Source of the DNA: Rubricoccus sp963708165
GTDB taxonomy: Bacteria > Bacteroidota > Rhodothermia > Rhodothermales > Rubricoccaceae
Assembly: GCA_963708165.1 (NCBI GenBank)
Contig: OY970187.1
Coordinates: 3,100,001-3,164,000, forward strand
Length of the DNA stretch: 64,000 nucleotides
Direction of reading: 5' to 3'
The position numbers and the translations under genes are program-made. This document shows positions 25,947 through 35,010 of this stretch, in pieces. The notes beneath the pieces were generated by a model. The model did not search any database. It was not told the DNA's origin and was given only the letters and a program-made list of their open reading frames with translations. Each line of letters opens with the position of its first letter. Position 1 is the stretch's first letter.

Positions 25947-26807
25947 TCAGCCGCCCGCGCCCGTCGCGAGGGAGTCACGCGCGGCGCCGAGCAGCGTCTC
26001 GATCTCCACGTCCGGCACGGCGAGCAGCACGTACACGTAGCCCACCTGCGAGACGGGCGACTCGGGCGTGACCTCGATGATGAAGTCGTTGCGCCCGGCG
26101 GCGGCGTAGGCCGTGTCGATGCGACCGATGGGTACGCCAGCGGGGAAGACGCCACTGTAGGGGCTCGTCGTGATGAGCATCCCGCGCTCGACGGGCTCTG
26201 TCTTGGGCACGAACTCCATCGTAAGCGTGCCCGCTTTGCGGCCGTCCCAGCTCACCAACCCGTCCAGAGTCAGGGCGTCTATAGAAGCTGGGACTGTGAA
26301 CTGCGTGTTCTGGTGCGGCATCACGACCGAGTAGTTGGCGCCCACCAAGAACACCTTGCCCACCAACCCGCGCTCGTCGATCACCGGCATCCCGACCGCG
26401 ATGGAATCGGCTTTGCCCACGTCGATCGTGAGGAAGTTGGCCTGTTCCGTCTGGTCCTTGGTGACGATTTTGGCCACGCGGTAGCTCACGTCCAGCGAGT
26501 CGGCAAAGCCGAGCAGGCCGCGAAGGCGCGTGTTCTCGGAGCGCGCCTCGCGAAGCCGGGCGACCTCGGTCGAGAGATCGAGCGTTTGGGCGCGCAGCCG
26601 TTCGTTCTCGCCCAGCGAGCGCCGGAAGCGTCCCACGTTGGAAAACGTGCCCTCGACGGGTCCCGTGACGGCCAGCGCGACCGAGCGCGCGGCGCGCAAC
26701 GCTGGACGGTTGCGGCCCACGAAGATGGCGGTGGCAATGAGCAACAGCACGGCCAACAGCACGTAGTCGCGGGTGCGGAGCCAAGCTTGCGCGGCCGGGT
26801 TGCTCAT
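25947..26807 (-). CDS. mreC: Rod-shape-determining protein MreC
   Basis: A 286-residue inner-membrane scaffold of the elongasome. One N-terminal membrane helix (residues 14-30), a coiled coil around residues 60-95 (ENERLRAQTLDLSTEVARLREA), then the periplasmic double beta-barrel (IDVGKADSIAVGMPVIDERGLVGKV, with GLVGKV as the family mark). It follows mreB on the same strand by 170 bp. No mreD is seen next to it, where dacB follows instead. Confidence 0.94.
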   Translation of the reverse strand: MSNPAAQAWLRTRDYVLLAVLLLIATAIFVGRNRPALRAARSVALAVTGPVEGTFSNVGRFRRSLGENERLRAQTLDLSTEVARLREARSENTRLRGLLGFADSLDVSYRVAKIVTKDQTEQANFLTIDVGKADSIAVGMPVIDERGLVGKVFLVGANYSVVMPHQNTQFTVPASIDALTLDGLVSWDGRKAGTLTMEFVPKTEPVERGMLITTSPYSGVFPAGVPIGRIDTAYAAAGRNDFIIEVTPESPVSQVGYVYVLLAVPDVEIETLLGAARDSLATGAGG

Positions 26808-26977
26808 CGAGAGGGGAAGGGAGAGAGGGGTAGGCGCTTCACGACCGGAGCCGCCATCGCGTTCCCGAACCTACCGCCTCTGGCGAGGCTCGGAACGGTG
26901 CAAAACAGACGCGGCCTCTGGCACGATCCGCCAGAGGCCGCATGCAGCGGAGCGCCAGATCCTTCTGGCGCCAGAGG

Positions 26978-27988
26978 CTAGCTCGTGAGCACGGCGGCGT
27001 AGGCCTCCGGGTCTTCGAGCACGCGGCCGGTGCCGCGCACGACGGCCGTCAGCGGGTCCTCGGCGACAAACACAGGAAGTTCGGTGCGCTCGCGCAGGTA
27101 CTCGTCCAGGCCCTTGAGCAGTGCACCACCGCCGGTGAGCATGATGCCGCGGTCGAGCACGTCGCCGCCGAGTTCCGGCGGGGTGCTTTCGAGCGCTCGC
27201 ACGACGGCTGCCGCGATCTGGTTGACGCCTTGGCGCAGCGCCTCGCGTACGTCTTCGCTGGTGACGACGCGCGTTTTGGGAACGCCGGTGACAAGGTCGC
27301 GGCCCTTGACGGATAGCTCCAACTCAGGGTCGAGCTTTTGCGCGCTGCCGATCTCGCACTTGATGCGCTCGGCCGTGCGCGAGCCGATCAGGAGGTTGTG
27401 GTGCTTTTTGAAGTACTGCACGACGGCCGCGTCCAACTCGTTGCCGCCCACACGGATGGACTCGTCGACGACGATGCCGTTGAGCGCGATGACGGCGATC
27501 TCGGTCGTGCCACCGCCGATGTCGACGATCATGTTTCCGACCGGCTCGTCCACGCGCAGGCCGATGCCGATGGCGGCAGCCATGGGCTCATCGATCAGCT
27601 TCACGTCTTTGGCGCCAGCGCTGCGCGCGGCGTCGATGACGGCGCGGCGCTCGACCTCGGTGATGCCACTCGGCACGCAGATCACCATCCGGCCGATGCC
27701 GGTAAACCAGTTCGGGCGCGCCCCGCGCACGAGTCCTTTGATGAGCTCGTCAGCGACGGAGAAGTCCGCGATTACGCCGTCGTTGAGCGGGCGGATGGTC
27801 TCGATGTCTTTGTGCGTGCGCTCGTGCATCATGAGCGCCTTCTGCCCGATGGCGACGCTCTTGCCGGTCCGCCGGTCGCGAGCCACGATGGACGGCTCGT
27901 TCATGATGATGCCCTGATCGCGGACGTGAACGAGAGTATTGGCGGTGCCGAGGTCAATGGCGACGTCGACGGAGAACGGGTTGCGCAC
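26978..27988 (-). CDS. mreB: Rod-shape-determining actin MreB
   Basis: Bacterial actin that directs lateral wall synthesis. VDVAIDLGTANTLVHVRDQGIIMNEPSIVA (two joined stretches) is the phosphate-1 region; later come DIGGGTTEIAVI, GGNELDAAVV and TGGGALLKGLDEYL. With GTG at 27988 (MRNPFSVDVAIDLG) the protein has 336 residues, the usual size. The frame stays open to a TTG at 28141, adding 51 Arg/Gly-rich residues that look non-coding and include a motif copy. I prefer the shorter form. Stop TAG abuts GCCTCTGGCGCC. The upstream neighbour is purH, a common arrangement in Bacteroidota. Confidence 0.95.
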   Translation of the reverse strand: MRNPFSVDVAIDLGTANTLVHVRDQGIIMNEPSIVARDRRTGKSVAIGQKALMMHERTHKDIETIRPLNDGVIADFSVADELIKGLVRGARPNWFTGIGRMVICVPSGITEVERRAVIDAARSAGAKDVKLIDEPMAAAIGIGLRVDEPVGNMIVDIGGGTTEIAVIALNGIVVDESIRVGGNELDAAVVQYFKKHHNLLIGSRTAERIKCEIGSAQKLDPELELSVKGRDLVTGVPKTRVVTSEDVREALRQGVNQIAAAVVRALESTPPELGGDVLDRGIMLTGGGALLKGLDEYLRERTELPVFVAEDPLTAVVRGTGRVLEDPEAYAAVLTS

Positions 27989-28205
27989 GGTGTGGTAGAG
28001 AGATCGGAGGACGCTCGGACCGAGCCCCAGGCCGGAGGCCAGAAGCCTCTGGCGGGAGCCCGGTCGGAGCGAGAAGGGGCCAAAGCCACGAAAAGAGCCG
28101 CCTCGACGCGCCCGTGGGGCATCGAAACGGCTGACCGACAAGGTACGCAGCGGGTTAGGCGGTATGCCTTAAGCGCTGCCTTGATTTTTCGCGGAGATGC
28201 GGCGC

Positions 28206-28311
28206 AGCGCCAGAGGCCTCTGGCGGGCGCTGGGAGACTGCGCGTGACCCCTTCTGCCCTGCGGGCATCTCCCCAAAGGGAGAGGTTGATCTCCTCTGGC
28301 GCCAGAGGCTG
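28206..28311. repeat. Motif pairs and REP-like palindrome between purH and mreB
   Basis: Contains the inside-out motif pair GCCAGAGGCCTCTGGC (about 28209-28224), a GCCCTGCGGGC stem (28256-28266) with CTCCCCAAAGGGAG beside it, and a composite motif palindrome near 28294-28310. The GCCCTGCGGGC plus pyrimidine/purine stem is the same design as the right half of the element after rimM (6000-6058). Confidence 0.72.
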
Positions 28312-28335
28312 AGGCAGACTTGATCCCAGTCCCCA

Positions 28336-29973
28336 CTAGTGTCGAAAGTGGCGGGTACCGGTGAAGACCATCGCCATCGAGCGGGCGTCGGCGGCTTCGA
28401 TGACTTCGGCGTCGCGGACGCTGCCGCCGGGCTGGATGGCGGCGATGGCGCCCGCCTCGGCGGCGGCGACGAGGCCGTCGGCGAAGGGGAAGAAGGCGTC
28501 GCTGGCGACGACCGAGCCTGCGAGGTCCAGGCCTTCTTTCCCAGCCTTGCGCACCGCGACTTCGCTGGCGTCGATGCGGCTCATCTGGCCCGCGCCGATG
28601 CCCAGCGTCGCTCCGCCTCTGGCGTAGACGATGGCGTTGCTTTTGACGTGCTTGCAGACGCGCCACGCGAAGTCGAGATCGGCCCATTCTCGATCCGAAG
28701 GCGCGCGCGAGGTCGAGACCGAGCAGCGCGCGCGGAGTGCCTCGGCGGTGCCCAGTGGCGCGTCGGCCTCTTGCGCGAGGATGCCGCCTGCGACCGAGCG
28801 CAACAGCAGCTCGTTGCCGCGAGCGTTGCCGCCAGAGGCGTTGCCGGTAGCCTCTGGCGTGTACGTGAGCAGACGGCGGTTCTTTTTCTGCGTGAGGAAG
28901 TCCAGCACGCCATCGGCGTAGGCGGGCGCGATGATGAGCTCGGTAAAGACCGCGTCGATGGCCTCGGCGGTGGCGCGGTCGAGGGTGCGGTTGACGACGA
29001 CGATGCCACCGAAGGGCGAAACCGAGTCGGTCGCGAAAGCTTTGCGGTAGGCGACTTCCAGCGCACCGGCCTGGCCCACGCCACAGGGGTTGGTGTGCTT
29101 GAGGATCGCGACGGTCGGCGGCGCGTCGGCAAACTCGCCGATGAGATCGAGCGCGGCCGTGAGGTCGAGCAGGTTGTTTGTGGAGAGGGCCTTGCCGTGG
29201 AGCGTCTGGTAGGGCGCCTTGCGGGAATAGAAGCCTGCGCGCTGGTGCGGGTTTTCGCCGTACCGCAGGGCCTCCGCCAGAGGCAGGTCCACGCGTAGCG
29301 GATCGGGCAGGGCCTCTGGCGTGCCGCCCGCCTCTGGCGCTGCGGTGTCGCCAGAGGTTTCGAAGAAGCGCGCGATGGCGTCGTCGTAGTCGGCGGTGTG
29401 GCGGAAGCCGACCGTGGCGAGGCGGCGCCGCGTGGCGAGCCCGAGCGTGCCGTCGTTGGCGTCGAGTTCGTCCGCCAGAGGCCCGTAGTCGGCCGGGTCG
29501 ACCACGACGGCGACCGAGCCGAAGTTTTTGGCCGCCGCGCGCAGCATCGTCGGCCCGCCGATATCGACGTTATCGGCCGCGAGCGCGTCGTCGGCGCCCC
29601 CAGCCGTGGCCTCGCGAAACGGATACAGGTTGACCGCCACAAGTTGGATCGCGTCGATGCCGTGCGCTTCCAGCGTGGCGAGGTCGTCAGGGTCGTTCGA
29701 CCTCGCGAGAATCCCGCCGTGTACGTTGGGGTGCAGGCTTTTGACGCGGCCGTCCAGAATCTCAGGGAAGCCCGTGATCTCGGCCACATCCACGACCTCG
29801 AGGCCTGCCTCCCTAAGCGTGCGCGCGGTGCCGCCGGTGGACAGCAGCTCGATGCTGTGCGCGGCGAGGCGCTGGGCAAACGGCACGAGGCCGGTTTTGT
29901 CGCTCACAGAAAGGAGCGCGCGGCGGAGCCTCTGGCGGTCGGCGGGCGGAGACAGGTCTTTGCGAGCGATCAT
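28336..29973 (-). CDS. purH: Bifunctional AICAR transformylase / IMP cyclohydrolase
   Basis: 545 residues. The last two steps of IMP synthesis. The N-terminal cyclohydrolase domain (RRALLSVSDKTGLVPFAQRL, STGGTARTLREAGL, GRVKSLHPNVHGGIL) is followed by the transformylase domain with RYGENPHQRAGFY, the catalytic Lys-His of ILKHTNPCGVG, and GAGQMSRIDASEVA plus SDAFFPFADG. Length slightly above usual because of motif-rich loops (APEAGGTPEAL; TPEATGNASGG). Its ATG overlaps the purN stop as ATGA. Confidence 0.96.
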   Translation of the reverse strand: MIARKDLSPPADRQRLRRALLSVSDKTGLVPFAQRLAAHSIELLSTGGTARTLREAGLEVVDVAEITGFPEILDGRVKSLHPNVHGGILARSNDPDDLATLEAHGIDAIQLVAVNLYPFREATAGGADDALAADNVDIGGPTMLRAAAKNFGSVAVVVDPADYGPLADELDANDGTLGLATRRRLATVGFRHTADYDDAIARFFETSGDTAAPEAGGTPEALPDPLRVDLPLAEALRYGENPHQRAGFYSRKAPYQTLHGKALSTNNLLDLTAALDLIGEFADAPPTVAILKHTNPCGVGQAGALEVAYRKAFATDSVSPFGGIVVVNRTLDRATAEAIDAVFTELIIAPAYADGVLDFLTQKKNRRLLTYTPEATGNASGGNARGNELLLRSVAGGILAQEADAPLGTAEALRARCSVSTSRAPSDREWADLDFAWRVCKHVKSNAIVYARGGATLGIGAGQMSRIDASEVAVRKAGKEGLDLAGSVVASDAFFPFADGLVAAAEAGAIAAIQPGGSVRDAEVIEAADARSMAMVFTGTRHFRH

Positions 29974-30746
29974 CGGGGTAGGGACGAGGGCGGCGCCTCT
30001 GGCGCCAGAGGCTGGATGTGAACGAGGCGGCCGTCGACGCGCAGGCGGCCCGCGGCGAGCAGCGCGAGGGCGCGGGGGAAAATCTGGTGCTCGGCTGCGA
30101 GCACGCGGGCGGCGAGGGCCTCTGGCGTGTCATCCGCGAGCACGGGCACGGTTTCTTGTAGCACGACGGGGCCGGTATCGAAGTCGGCGTCCACCATGTG
30201 GACCGTCGCGCCGGAGTAGCGGGCGCCGTAGGCCAGCACGGCGCGGTGGACGCGCGCACCGTACATCCCGGCGCCCCCAAAGGCCGGCAGCAGGCTGGGA
30301 TGCACGTTGAGGATCCGGTGCCGGTAGGCTGCGACGACCTCTGGCGGGATGCGCTTGAGGTAGCCCGCCAGCGCAATGGCCCCGACCTCGTGCTCGCGCA
30401 GTGCAACCAGCAGACGGGCGGCGAAGCTCTCGCCAGAGGCCTCTGGCGGCGCAACGGCTTGGGGCGCGATCACCGCACTCGCGATGCCTCGCGCCGCGGC
30501 GCGGTCCAGCGCGCCGCACCCCTCGCGGTCTGTAACGACGAGCGCGACCGTGGCGCCGAGGTCTCCCGCGTCGATGGCGCTCAGGATGGCGCCGAGGTTG
30601 GAGCCTCCGCCAGAGGCGAACACGGCGAGTCGCAACCCGCCGGGACGCAAACCGTCTGGGCGTAAATCGTCGGGACGTAAACCGCCGGGACGCAAATCGC
30701 TGGGACGCAAACCGTCGGGACGCAACGGGCGCGGTTCTGGGCTCAC
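29970..30746 (-). CDS. purN: Phosphoribosylglycinamide formyltransferase with repeat N-terminus
   Basis: 258 residues. GART transfers a formyl group from 10-formyl-THF to GAR. The catalytic domain starts at about residue 39 (LRLAVFASGGGSNLGAIL), with HRILNVHPSLLPAFGGAGMYG (Asn-His pair) and the Asp in GATVHMVDADFDTGPVVLQ. Residues 8-38 are six pentapeptide repeats LRPxx encoded by a 15-bp tandem array. The GTG start at 30746 overlaps the ldcA stop as GTGA, which supports translation of the repeats. A later start just before LRLAVF would give a standard protein. Confidence 0.93.
   Translation of the reverse strand: MSPEPRPLRPDGLRPSDLRPGGLRPDDLRPDGLRPGGLRLAVFASGGGSNLGAILSAIDAGDLGATVALVVTDREGCGALDRAAARGIASAVIAPQAVAPPEASGESFAARLLVALREHEVGAIALAGYLKRIPPEVVAAYRHRILNVHPSLLPAFGGAGMYGARVHRAVLAYGARYSGATVHMVDADFDTGPVVLQETVPVLADDTPEALAARVLAAEHQIFPRALALLAAGRLRVDGRLVHIQPLAPEAPPSSLPR
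30631..30720 (-). repeat. Six tandem copies of a 15-bp unit at the purN 5' end
   Basis: Six consecutive 15-bp units, coding-strand consensus TCCCGGCGGGTTGCG with scattered changes. They read as LRPGG/LRPDG/LRPSD repeats in purN. One unit matches at 14 of 15 bases the units at 58036-58080 in an unrelated gene, where they are read in another frame. Confidence 0.9.
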
Positions 30747-31681
30747 AGCGGCGGCGCGGTAAGAGGGGAGAGGGTCGTCAGCGTGGCCCCTTCGCCGACC
30801 GTCAGCCGCGCCTGCACACCGACCGGCAGCGGCGTTTTGCGCGTAAAGTGCCCGTAGACGAGGCCTCTGGCGACCGGGCCGGGGACCATCGCGGCGTAAT
30901 GCGCGAGCACGTCGTCCAACTCCAAAGACGGGCGGTTTTTGGGCGGCTCGGCGCCGGTGAACGCACCGAAGACCAGGCCACCCAGCGAGCGCAGTACGCC
31001 CGCGAGGTGCAGCCGTGCCAGCAACCCGTCGATGCGGTACGGCGCCTCGCCTACGTCTTCGATGAACAGAATCGCGCCGCTCAAATCTGGCATGTACGGG
31101 GTGCCCAGGAGCGCCGCCACGAGCGAGAGGTTGCCGCCGACGAGCGTGCCTGTGGCCTTGCCGCGTTTCGTGGGTGCCAACGCCTCACCGCCCGGCCCGA
31201 CGACCTCCCACGGGTGCGCGCCAGAGGCCAGGTCCCACAGTTGCTGCTCGCTCGCAGGGTCGAGATCTGCCCAATCGCTCGCGGCCATCGCGGCTGAAAG
31301 GCCGGGCACGGCGGCGAGCTTCCACGCGGCCAGATGCAGCGCCGTAATGTCGGAGTAGCCGACGATCAGTTTGGGGTGTGCCGCGAGCGCGTCCCAGTCC
31401 AACCGGTCGAGGATGCGGAGTGCGCCGTAGCCGCCACGCAGGCACAGGATGGCGTCCAGGTCATCGCGGCGGAAGAGCGCGTTGAGCTCGCCTGCGCGGT
31501 CGGCGTCCGTCCCAGAGAGGTATCCCAGGCGCGGAGCGAGCGCGCGGCCGGATTCGACGGTGAGGCCTCTGGCGCGGAGCGCCGCGAGTCCCGCCTCGGC
31601 GTCGGCGCGGTCGAGCGCAGCGGAGGATGGCGCCGCAATGGCGATGCGCGAGAGCGGCGTAAACGGGGGCGGCAGCGACAT
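30743..31681 (-). CDS. LD-carboxypeptidase (peptidase family S66)
   Basis: A 312-residue LdcA-type enzyme that removes the terminal D-Ala from the tetrapeptide of recycled muropeptides. It has RIAIAAPSS at the N-terminus, ILCLRGGYGALRILDRLDWDAL, PKLIVGYSDITALHLA (nucleophile Ser in GYSD), GTLVGGNLSLV, LFIEDVGEAPYRIDGLL (catalytic Glu) and VYGHFTRK near the end (catalytic His). ATG at 31681 is preferred to 31702. Translation-coupled to purN. Confidence 0.9.
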   Translation of the reverse strand: MSLPPPFTPLSRIAIAAPSSAALDRADAEAGLAALRARGLTVESGRALAPRLGYLSGTDADRAGELNALFRRDDLDAILCLRGGYGALRILDRLDWDALAAHPKLIVGYSDITALHLAAWKLAAVPGLSAAMAASDWADLDPASEQQLWDLASGAHPWEVVGPGGEALAPTKRGKATGTLVGGNLSLVAALLGTPYMPDLSGAILFIEDVGEAPYRIDGLLARLHLAGVLRSLGGLVFGAFTGAEPPKNRPSLELDDVLAHYAAMVPGPVARGLVYGHFTRKTPLPVGVQARLTVGEGATLTTLSPLTAPPL

Positions 31682-31738
31682 GCCCAAAGGTACCGGGCGC
31701 ACGGTCTCTTGTAGCGGCGATTCTTCCGCCTCCGCGTG

Positions 31739-32503
31739 CTACATCTGCCTTCGCTGTGCCACGCTCTGCGCTGACTGCTCTCCGCCGCCAGAGGCATCGG
31801 CACTCGGGACGCTGGGCACAGAGCCTCTGGCGGGTGGGAGCGCTGCGCCAGAGGCCAGGCCTGCCGTGGCGGGTGTCTGCCGCTCGGGGTAGCGTCCGCG
31901 CACGCCGTCCAGCAGCTCCCCGATGGCCGCGAGGTCGGCGTTGAGGTCGCCCGTCGGCACGACGGTCCCCTTGATGCCGATCTCCTTGCGGCCGTAGTCG
32001 AAGCAAAGGATGGAGATGGGGACGCCTGCGCGAACCGCGATGCGGTGAAAGCCGGTTTTCCAGGCGTCGCCCAGTCCCCTCGTGCCTTCGGGCGCGATGG
32101 CGAGCACAAAGCCCTCGCCCGCTTTTTCGGCCTTCGCGAAGCGCTCTACAGCTTCTTCCAGCAGTCCACCCGGCCTCTTGCGCTCGACTGGGATCCCGCC
32201 AAACGCTCGGAGGATCCAGCCCACGGGCGGGCGAAACAGCGAGCGCTTGACCAGAATGCTCACGTGGATGCCGCACAGCGCGCTCGCAGCCAGCGCGAGG
32301 ACGCCGTCCCAGTTGGACGTGTGCGGCCATCCGATCAGGACCTGCCGCGGCGCGTCGGCGAAGCCGCCGGTGTAGCGCCAGCCGAGAAGTTTGAGCGTCA
32401 GCCAGCCCAGCGGTTTGCCGATGGGATGGTGGAGCTTCGGCACGCGCGGCGGAAGCGCGGGCAGCGCGGCGCCTGCGGGCAGGCGTGTGGGGGCGTCGCT
32501 CAC
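31739..32503 (-). CDS. PlsC-like glycerolipid acyltransferase
   Basis: 254 residues. The HX4D acyltransferase motif is His61-Asp66 in GWPHTSNWDG, and the phosphate-binding EGTRG motif follows in LAIAPEGTRGLGDAWKTGF. The core RAFGGIPVERKRPG is also typical. It may acylate lysophosphatidate or another membrane lipid. The GTG at 32503 lies 2 bp after the upstream stop. The C-terminal 45 residues are low-complexity and carry motif copies (LASGAALPPA, DASGGG). Confidence 0.84.
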   Translation of the reverse strand: MSDAPTRLPAGAALPALPPRVPKLHHPIGKPLGWLTLKLLGWRYTGGFADAPRQVLIGWPHTSNWDGVLALAASALCGIHVSILVKRSLFRPPVGWILRAFGGIPVERKRPGGLLEEAVERFAKAEKAGEGFVLAIAPEGTRGLGDAWKTGFHRIAVRAGVPISILCFDYGRKEIGIKGTVVPTGDLNADLAAIGELLDGVRGRYPERQTPATAGLASGAALPPARGSVPSVPSADASGGGEQSAQSVAQRRQM

Positions 32504-32504
32504 G

Positions 32505-33985
32505 CTAGCGGACGACCGTGAGGGTTCGTGTCGCGCGGCGCGCGCCAGAGGCGGCAGTGCAGAGGTACACGCCCGGTGCGAGCCCACGTATGGGCACGCG
32601 CACCGCGTCGGCGTCGCCTCTGGCGGAGACGGCGAGCACCTCGCGCCCGAGCGAGTCGGCGCAGGCGATGCGGACGGGACCGCCCGAGATCTCGAACGTC
32701 ACGAAGTCGATGGCGGGGTTGGGAAACAGGCCGAGCGTCAGGTGCGCGCTGCCGTGGGCGTCGCGCCCGAGGTCGCGCCAGAGGCAGGCAGGAGGGTGCG
32801 CAGCATATCGCCCAGGCGAGCGCGCCAGTTTCCCCACGAGTGTCCCTCGGGGACTTCGCGGTAGGTAAGGTCCAGGCCTCGCGCGGTCATCACGTCACGC
32901 ATTCGCCGCGCGCGGTCCTGGCCGTCGTTGACCGTGCCTGTCGCCATGTGGACCTGCCAGGCGTCGCCAGAGGCCTGCATCATGGCGAAGAGGCTGGGGC
33001 CACTCCACCAGTCGGCACGTTCGCTGACCCAGTAGGCGGGCGACTGGATCGCGAGCTTGCCGAACACGCCGGGGTGCTGCAGCCCGAGGTAGGTCGAGAA
33101 CACGCCGCCGAGCGAGGTGCCGAGGATTACGCGGCTCTCGCGGTCGGCCCGCGTCGGGTACGCGGCATCGATGGCGGGCACCAACTCCTCGGCCACGAAG
33201 TCGGCGAAGCTGGGGTTTTGCACGTACTGCGTCTGACGCCTGTTTTGCCCGCCCATCCGCGGGTCGATGAACACGACGATGGCAGGCTCCACCTCGCCTC
33301 TGGCGACGAGGTTGTCGAGCACGACGGGCAGCGCGCCCAAGCGGTCGTCGGCGTACTCGTGGCCGTCGGTGGCGTAGATCACAGGCAGGCCCGCGAGCGT
33401 TTCGATGCCCGCGGGCGTGTACACGCGGTACACGACCGGCGCGGCGAGCGCGGTGCTCTGCATCGTGACGGCGGCTGAAAGTGTGCCTCTGGCGACGCCT
33501 GCGCTGGGCTCGGTTTCGTCGGGGAAGACCCACTCGGGCATGCGGAGTTCGGAGTTGGGGCCGAAGCCGCTCCACTGCTGGTTCGGGTTGTTGGGGTCCA
33601 GAATCCAGTTTCCGCCCACCACCAGCTTGTAGTCCAGCCGGGCCTCTGGCGGGAACCGCTCGGCACGGGCCCACACGTCGCCTCGGCCGACTCGCGCCAG
33701 AGGCGCGGAGGTTGGGTTCCATGCTGTGTGGTCTCCGGCCACGCTCACGCCAGAGGCCGCGCCGCGCCAGAGGAAGACCGCCGAGTCGCCCTCGACGAAC
33801 GGAATCTGACTGGCATCGCGCAGACTGTTCCACAGCGCATCGAGCGTGGCGGTGCGCTCGCCTGCGTCTTCGATGGCCGAGGCGGCACCGAGCGTGCGCG
33901 TGAGCTCGGCGACGCTCGCGGGCTGAGCCGTCGCGGCGGAGGTGAGCGCAAGCGCGAGGAGAAACGGGCGCCAGAGGCGGAGCAT
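32505..33985 (-). pseudogene. Secreted esterase with T9SS sorting domain, split by a frameshift
   Basis: Frame one (33985-32738, 415 residues) has a signal peptide (residues 1-20), an N-terminal beta domain with AVFLWRGAASGVSVAGDHTAWNP like glycogen-binding modules, and an Esterase D-type alpha/beta hydrolase with the nucleophile GTSLGG (Ser291) and a C-terminal His in VPEGHSWGNW. It ends in SGATPTAART. The other frame, to 32505, continues HLTLGLFPNPAIDFVTFEISGG...LAPGVYLC, a T9SS C-terminal sorting domain. Fusing them needs a shift near 32745-32790, close to a GCCTCTGGC copy. Enterochelin-esterase-like proteins are the nearest relatives. Confidence 0.8.
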
Positions 33986-34129
33986 GATCGGTCGGTCGGT
34001 GTGCTCGCAACCTAGCGCGAAGTGGCCCGCGCGTCCGCGATCACACCGCGGAAAACCGTTTCGCCTCTGGCGCTGTGCGCCTACCCTCTAGCGCGTCTGG
34101 CCCGGGCGGGGCCTTTCGCCAGAGGCCCC

Positions 34130-34173
34130 AAAAAAGCGGCCGGGGCCGAGCGTATGCGCTCAGGCCCCGGCCG
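34130..34173 (-). terminator. Rho-independent terminator after the sigma-factor gene
   Basis: A perfect 11-bp GC stem (CGGCCGGGGCC at 34137-34147 with GGCCCCGGCCG at 34163-34173, 15-nt loop) is followed on the minus strand by CTTTTTT (A-run 34130-34135). It lies 80 bp past the stop of the sigma gene. Confidence 0.88.
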
Positions 34174-34251
34174 TCTCCCTCTCTCCCTCAGGAGACTCGC
34201 TGCTCAGTATCGGCCTTTCGCCAGAGGCCTAAAGCATTGTCTTGCGATTTG

Positions 34252-35004
34252 TTACGCGGCTACGCTGTTGCGCTGCATGTGCGTCCGCAGGGTGCCAAGG
34301 GTCTTGGACAGGATCTGCGAGATCCGTGCCTCGGTGAGCTGCAGGTCTCCCGCGATCTCGCGCAGCGTCCAGCCTTGGTGGAAGTACAGGTCGACGATCT
34401 TCTGCTCGCGCTCGGGCAGGCAATCCACGAGCGTCTCGACGTAGTCGTAGAGCGAGCGGCGCTCGACCGCCTCGTTCTTGCAGTCCTCGACGGGCGACGG
34501 CAGCGTGTCGATGGGTACGGGGCGCGACTCGCTTTCGGCGTAGAGCGAGAGCATGAACCGCTGCTGGGCGTCGGTGCGGAGGCGGTCGTAGTCCTTGACG
34601 CTCACGCCGAGGCGTTTGGCGACCTGTGCGGCACGAGGCTCAGCACCCAACTCCTGCTGTAGCTCCTCGGCGCAGCGCGAGGCCTCGGCGACGCGGCGGC
34701 GGCGGTCGCGGCTCAGCGTGTCGATGGTGCGCAGGAAGTCGATCAGCGCGCCGCGGATGCGGCCGTAGGCGAAGCTCGCAAACGACGTCCCGCGCTCGGG
34801 GTCGTAGGAGTGCAGTGCCTGCACCATGCCCAGCATTCCCGCGTTCTCCAGATCGGCGTAGGTCGCCAGAGGGTGGTCGGGGAGGGTCACGCGGCGGACC
34901 ATGGAGCGGACCAGCGGGAGCGCAGCAACGGCAACGTCGCGGCCGTTGAGCTCCGACGAATCGTGGGCGAACCGGACGGCGGCGGCTTGTAGGGGCGTCT
35001 TCAT
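34252..35004 (-). CDS. FliA/WhiG-type alternative sigma factor
   Basis: A 250-residue sigma-70 family protein. Region 2 is LPLVRSMVRRVTLPDHPLATYADLENAGMLGMVQALHSYDPERGTSFASFAYGRIRGALIDFLR (read as a series of short motifs), region 3 AAQVAKRLGVSVKDYD, and region 4 LPEREQKIVDLYFHQGWTLREIAGDLQLTEARISQI with a helix-turn-helix. This domain set is that of FliA/WhiG/SigF-like factors controlling motility, sporulation or envelope genes. No flagellar gene is in the window. It starts 6 bp after a small membrane protein gene and ends in its own terminator. Confidence 0.92.
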   Translation of the reverse strand: MKTPLQAAAVRFAHDSSELNGRDVAVAALPLVRSMVRRVTLPDHPLATYADLENAGMLGMVQALHSYDPERGTSFASFAYGRIRGALIDFLRTIDTLSRDRRRRVAEASRCAEELQQELGAEPRAAQVAKRLGVSVKDYDRLRTDAQQRFMLSLYAESESRPVPIDTLPSPVEDCKNEAVERRSLYDYVETLVDCLPEREQKIVDLYFHQGWTLREIAGDLQLTEARISQILSKTLGTLRTHMQRNSVAA

Positions 35005-35010
35005 AGTGGT

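Noticed and set aside
30631..30720. Possible CRISPR-like array
   Set aside because: Units are contiguous 15-mers with no spacers and encode part of purN.
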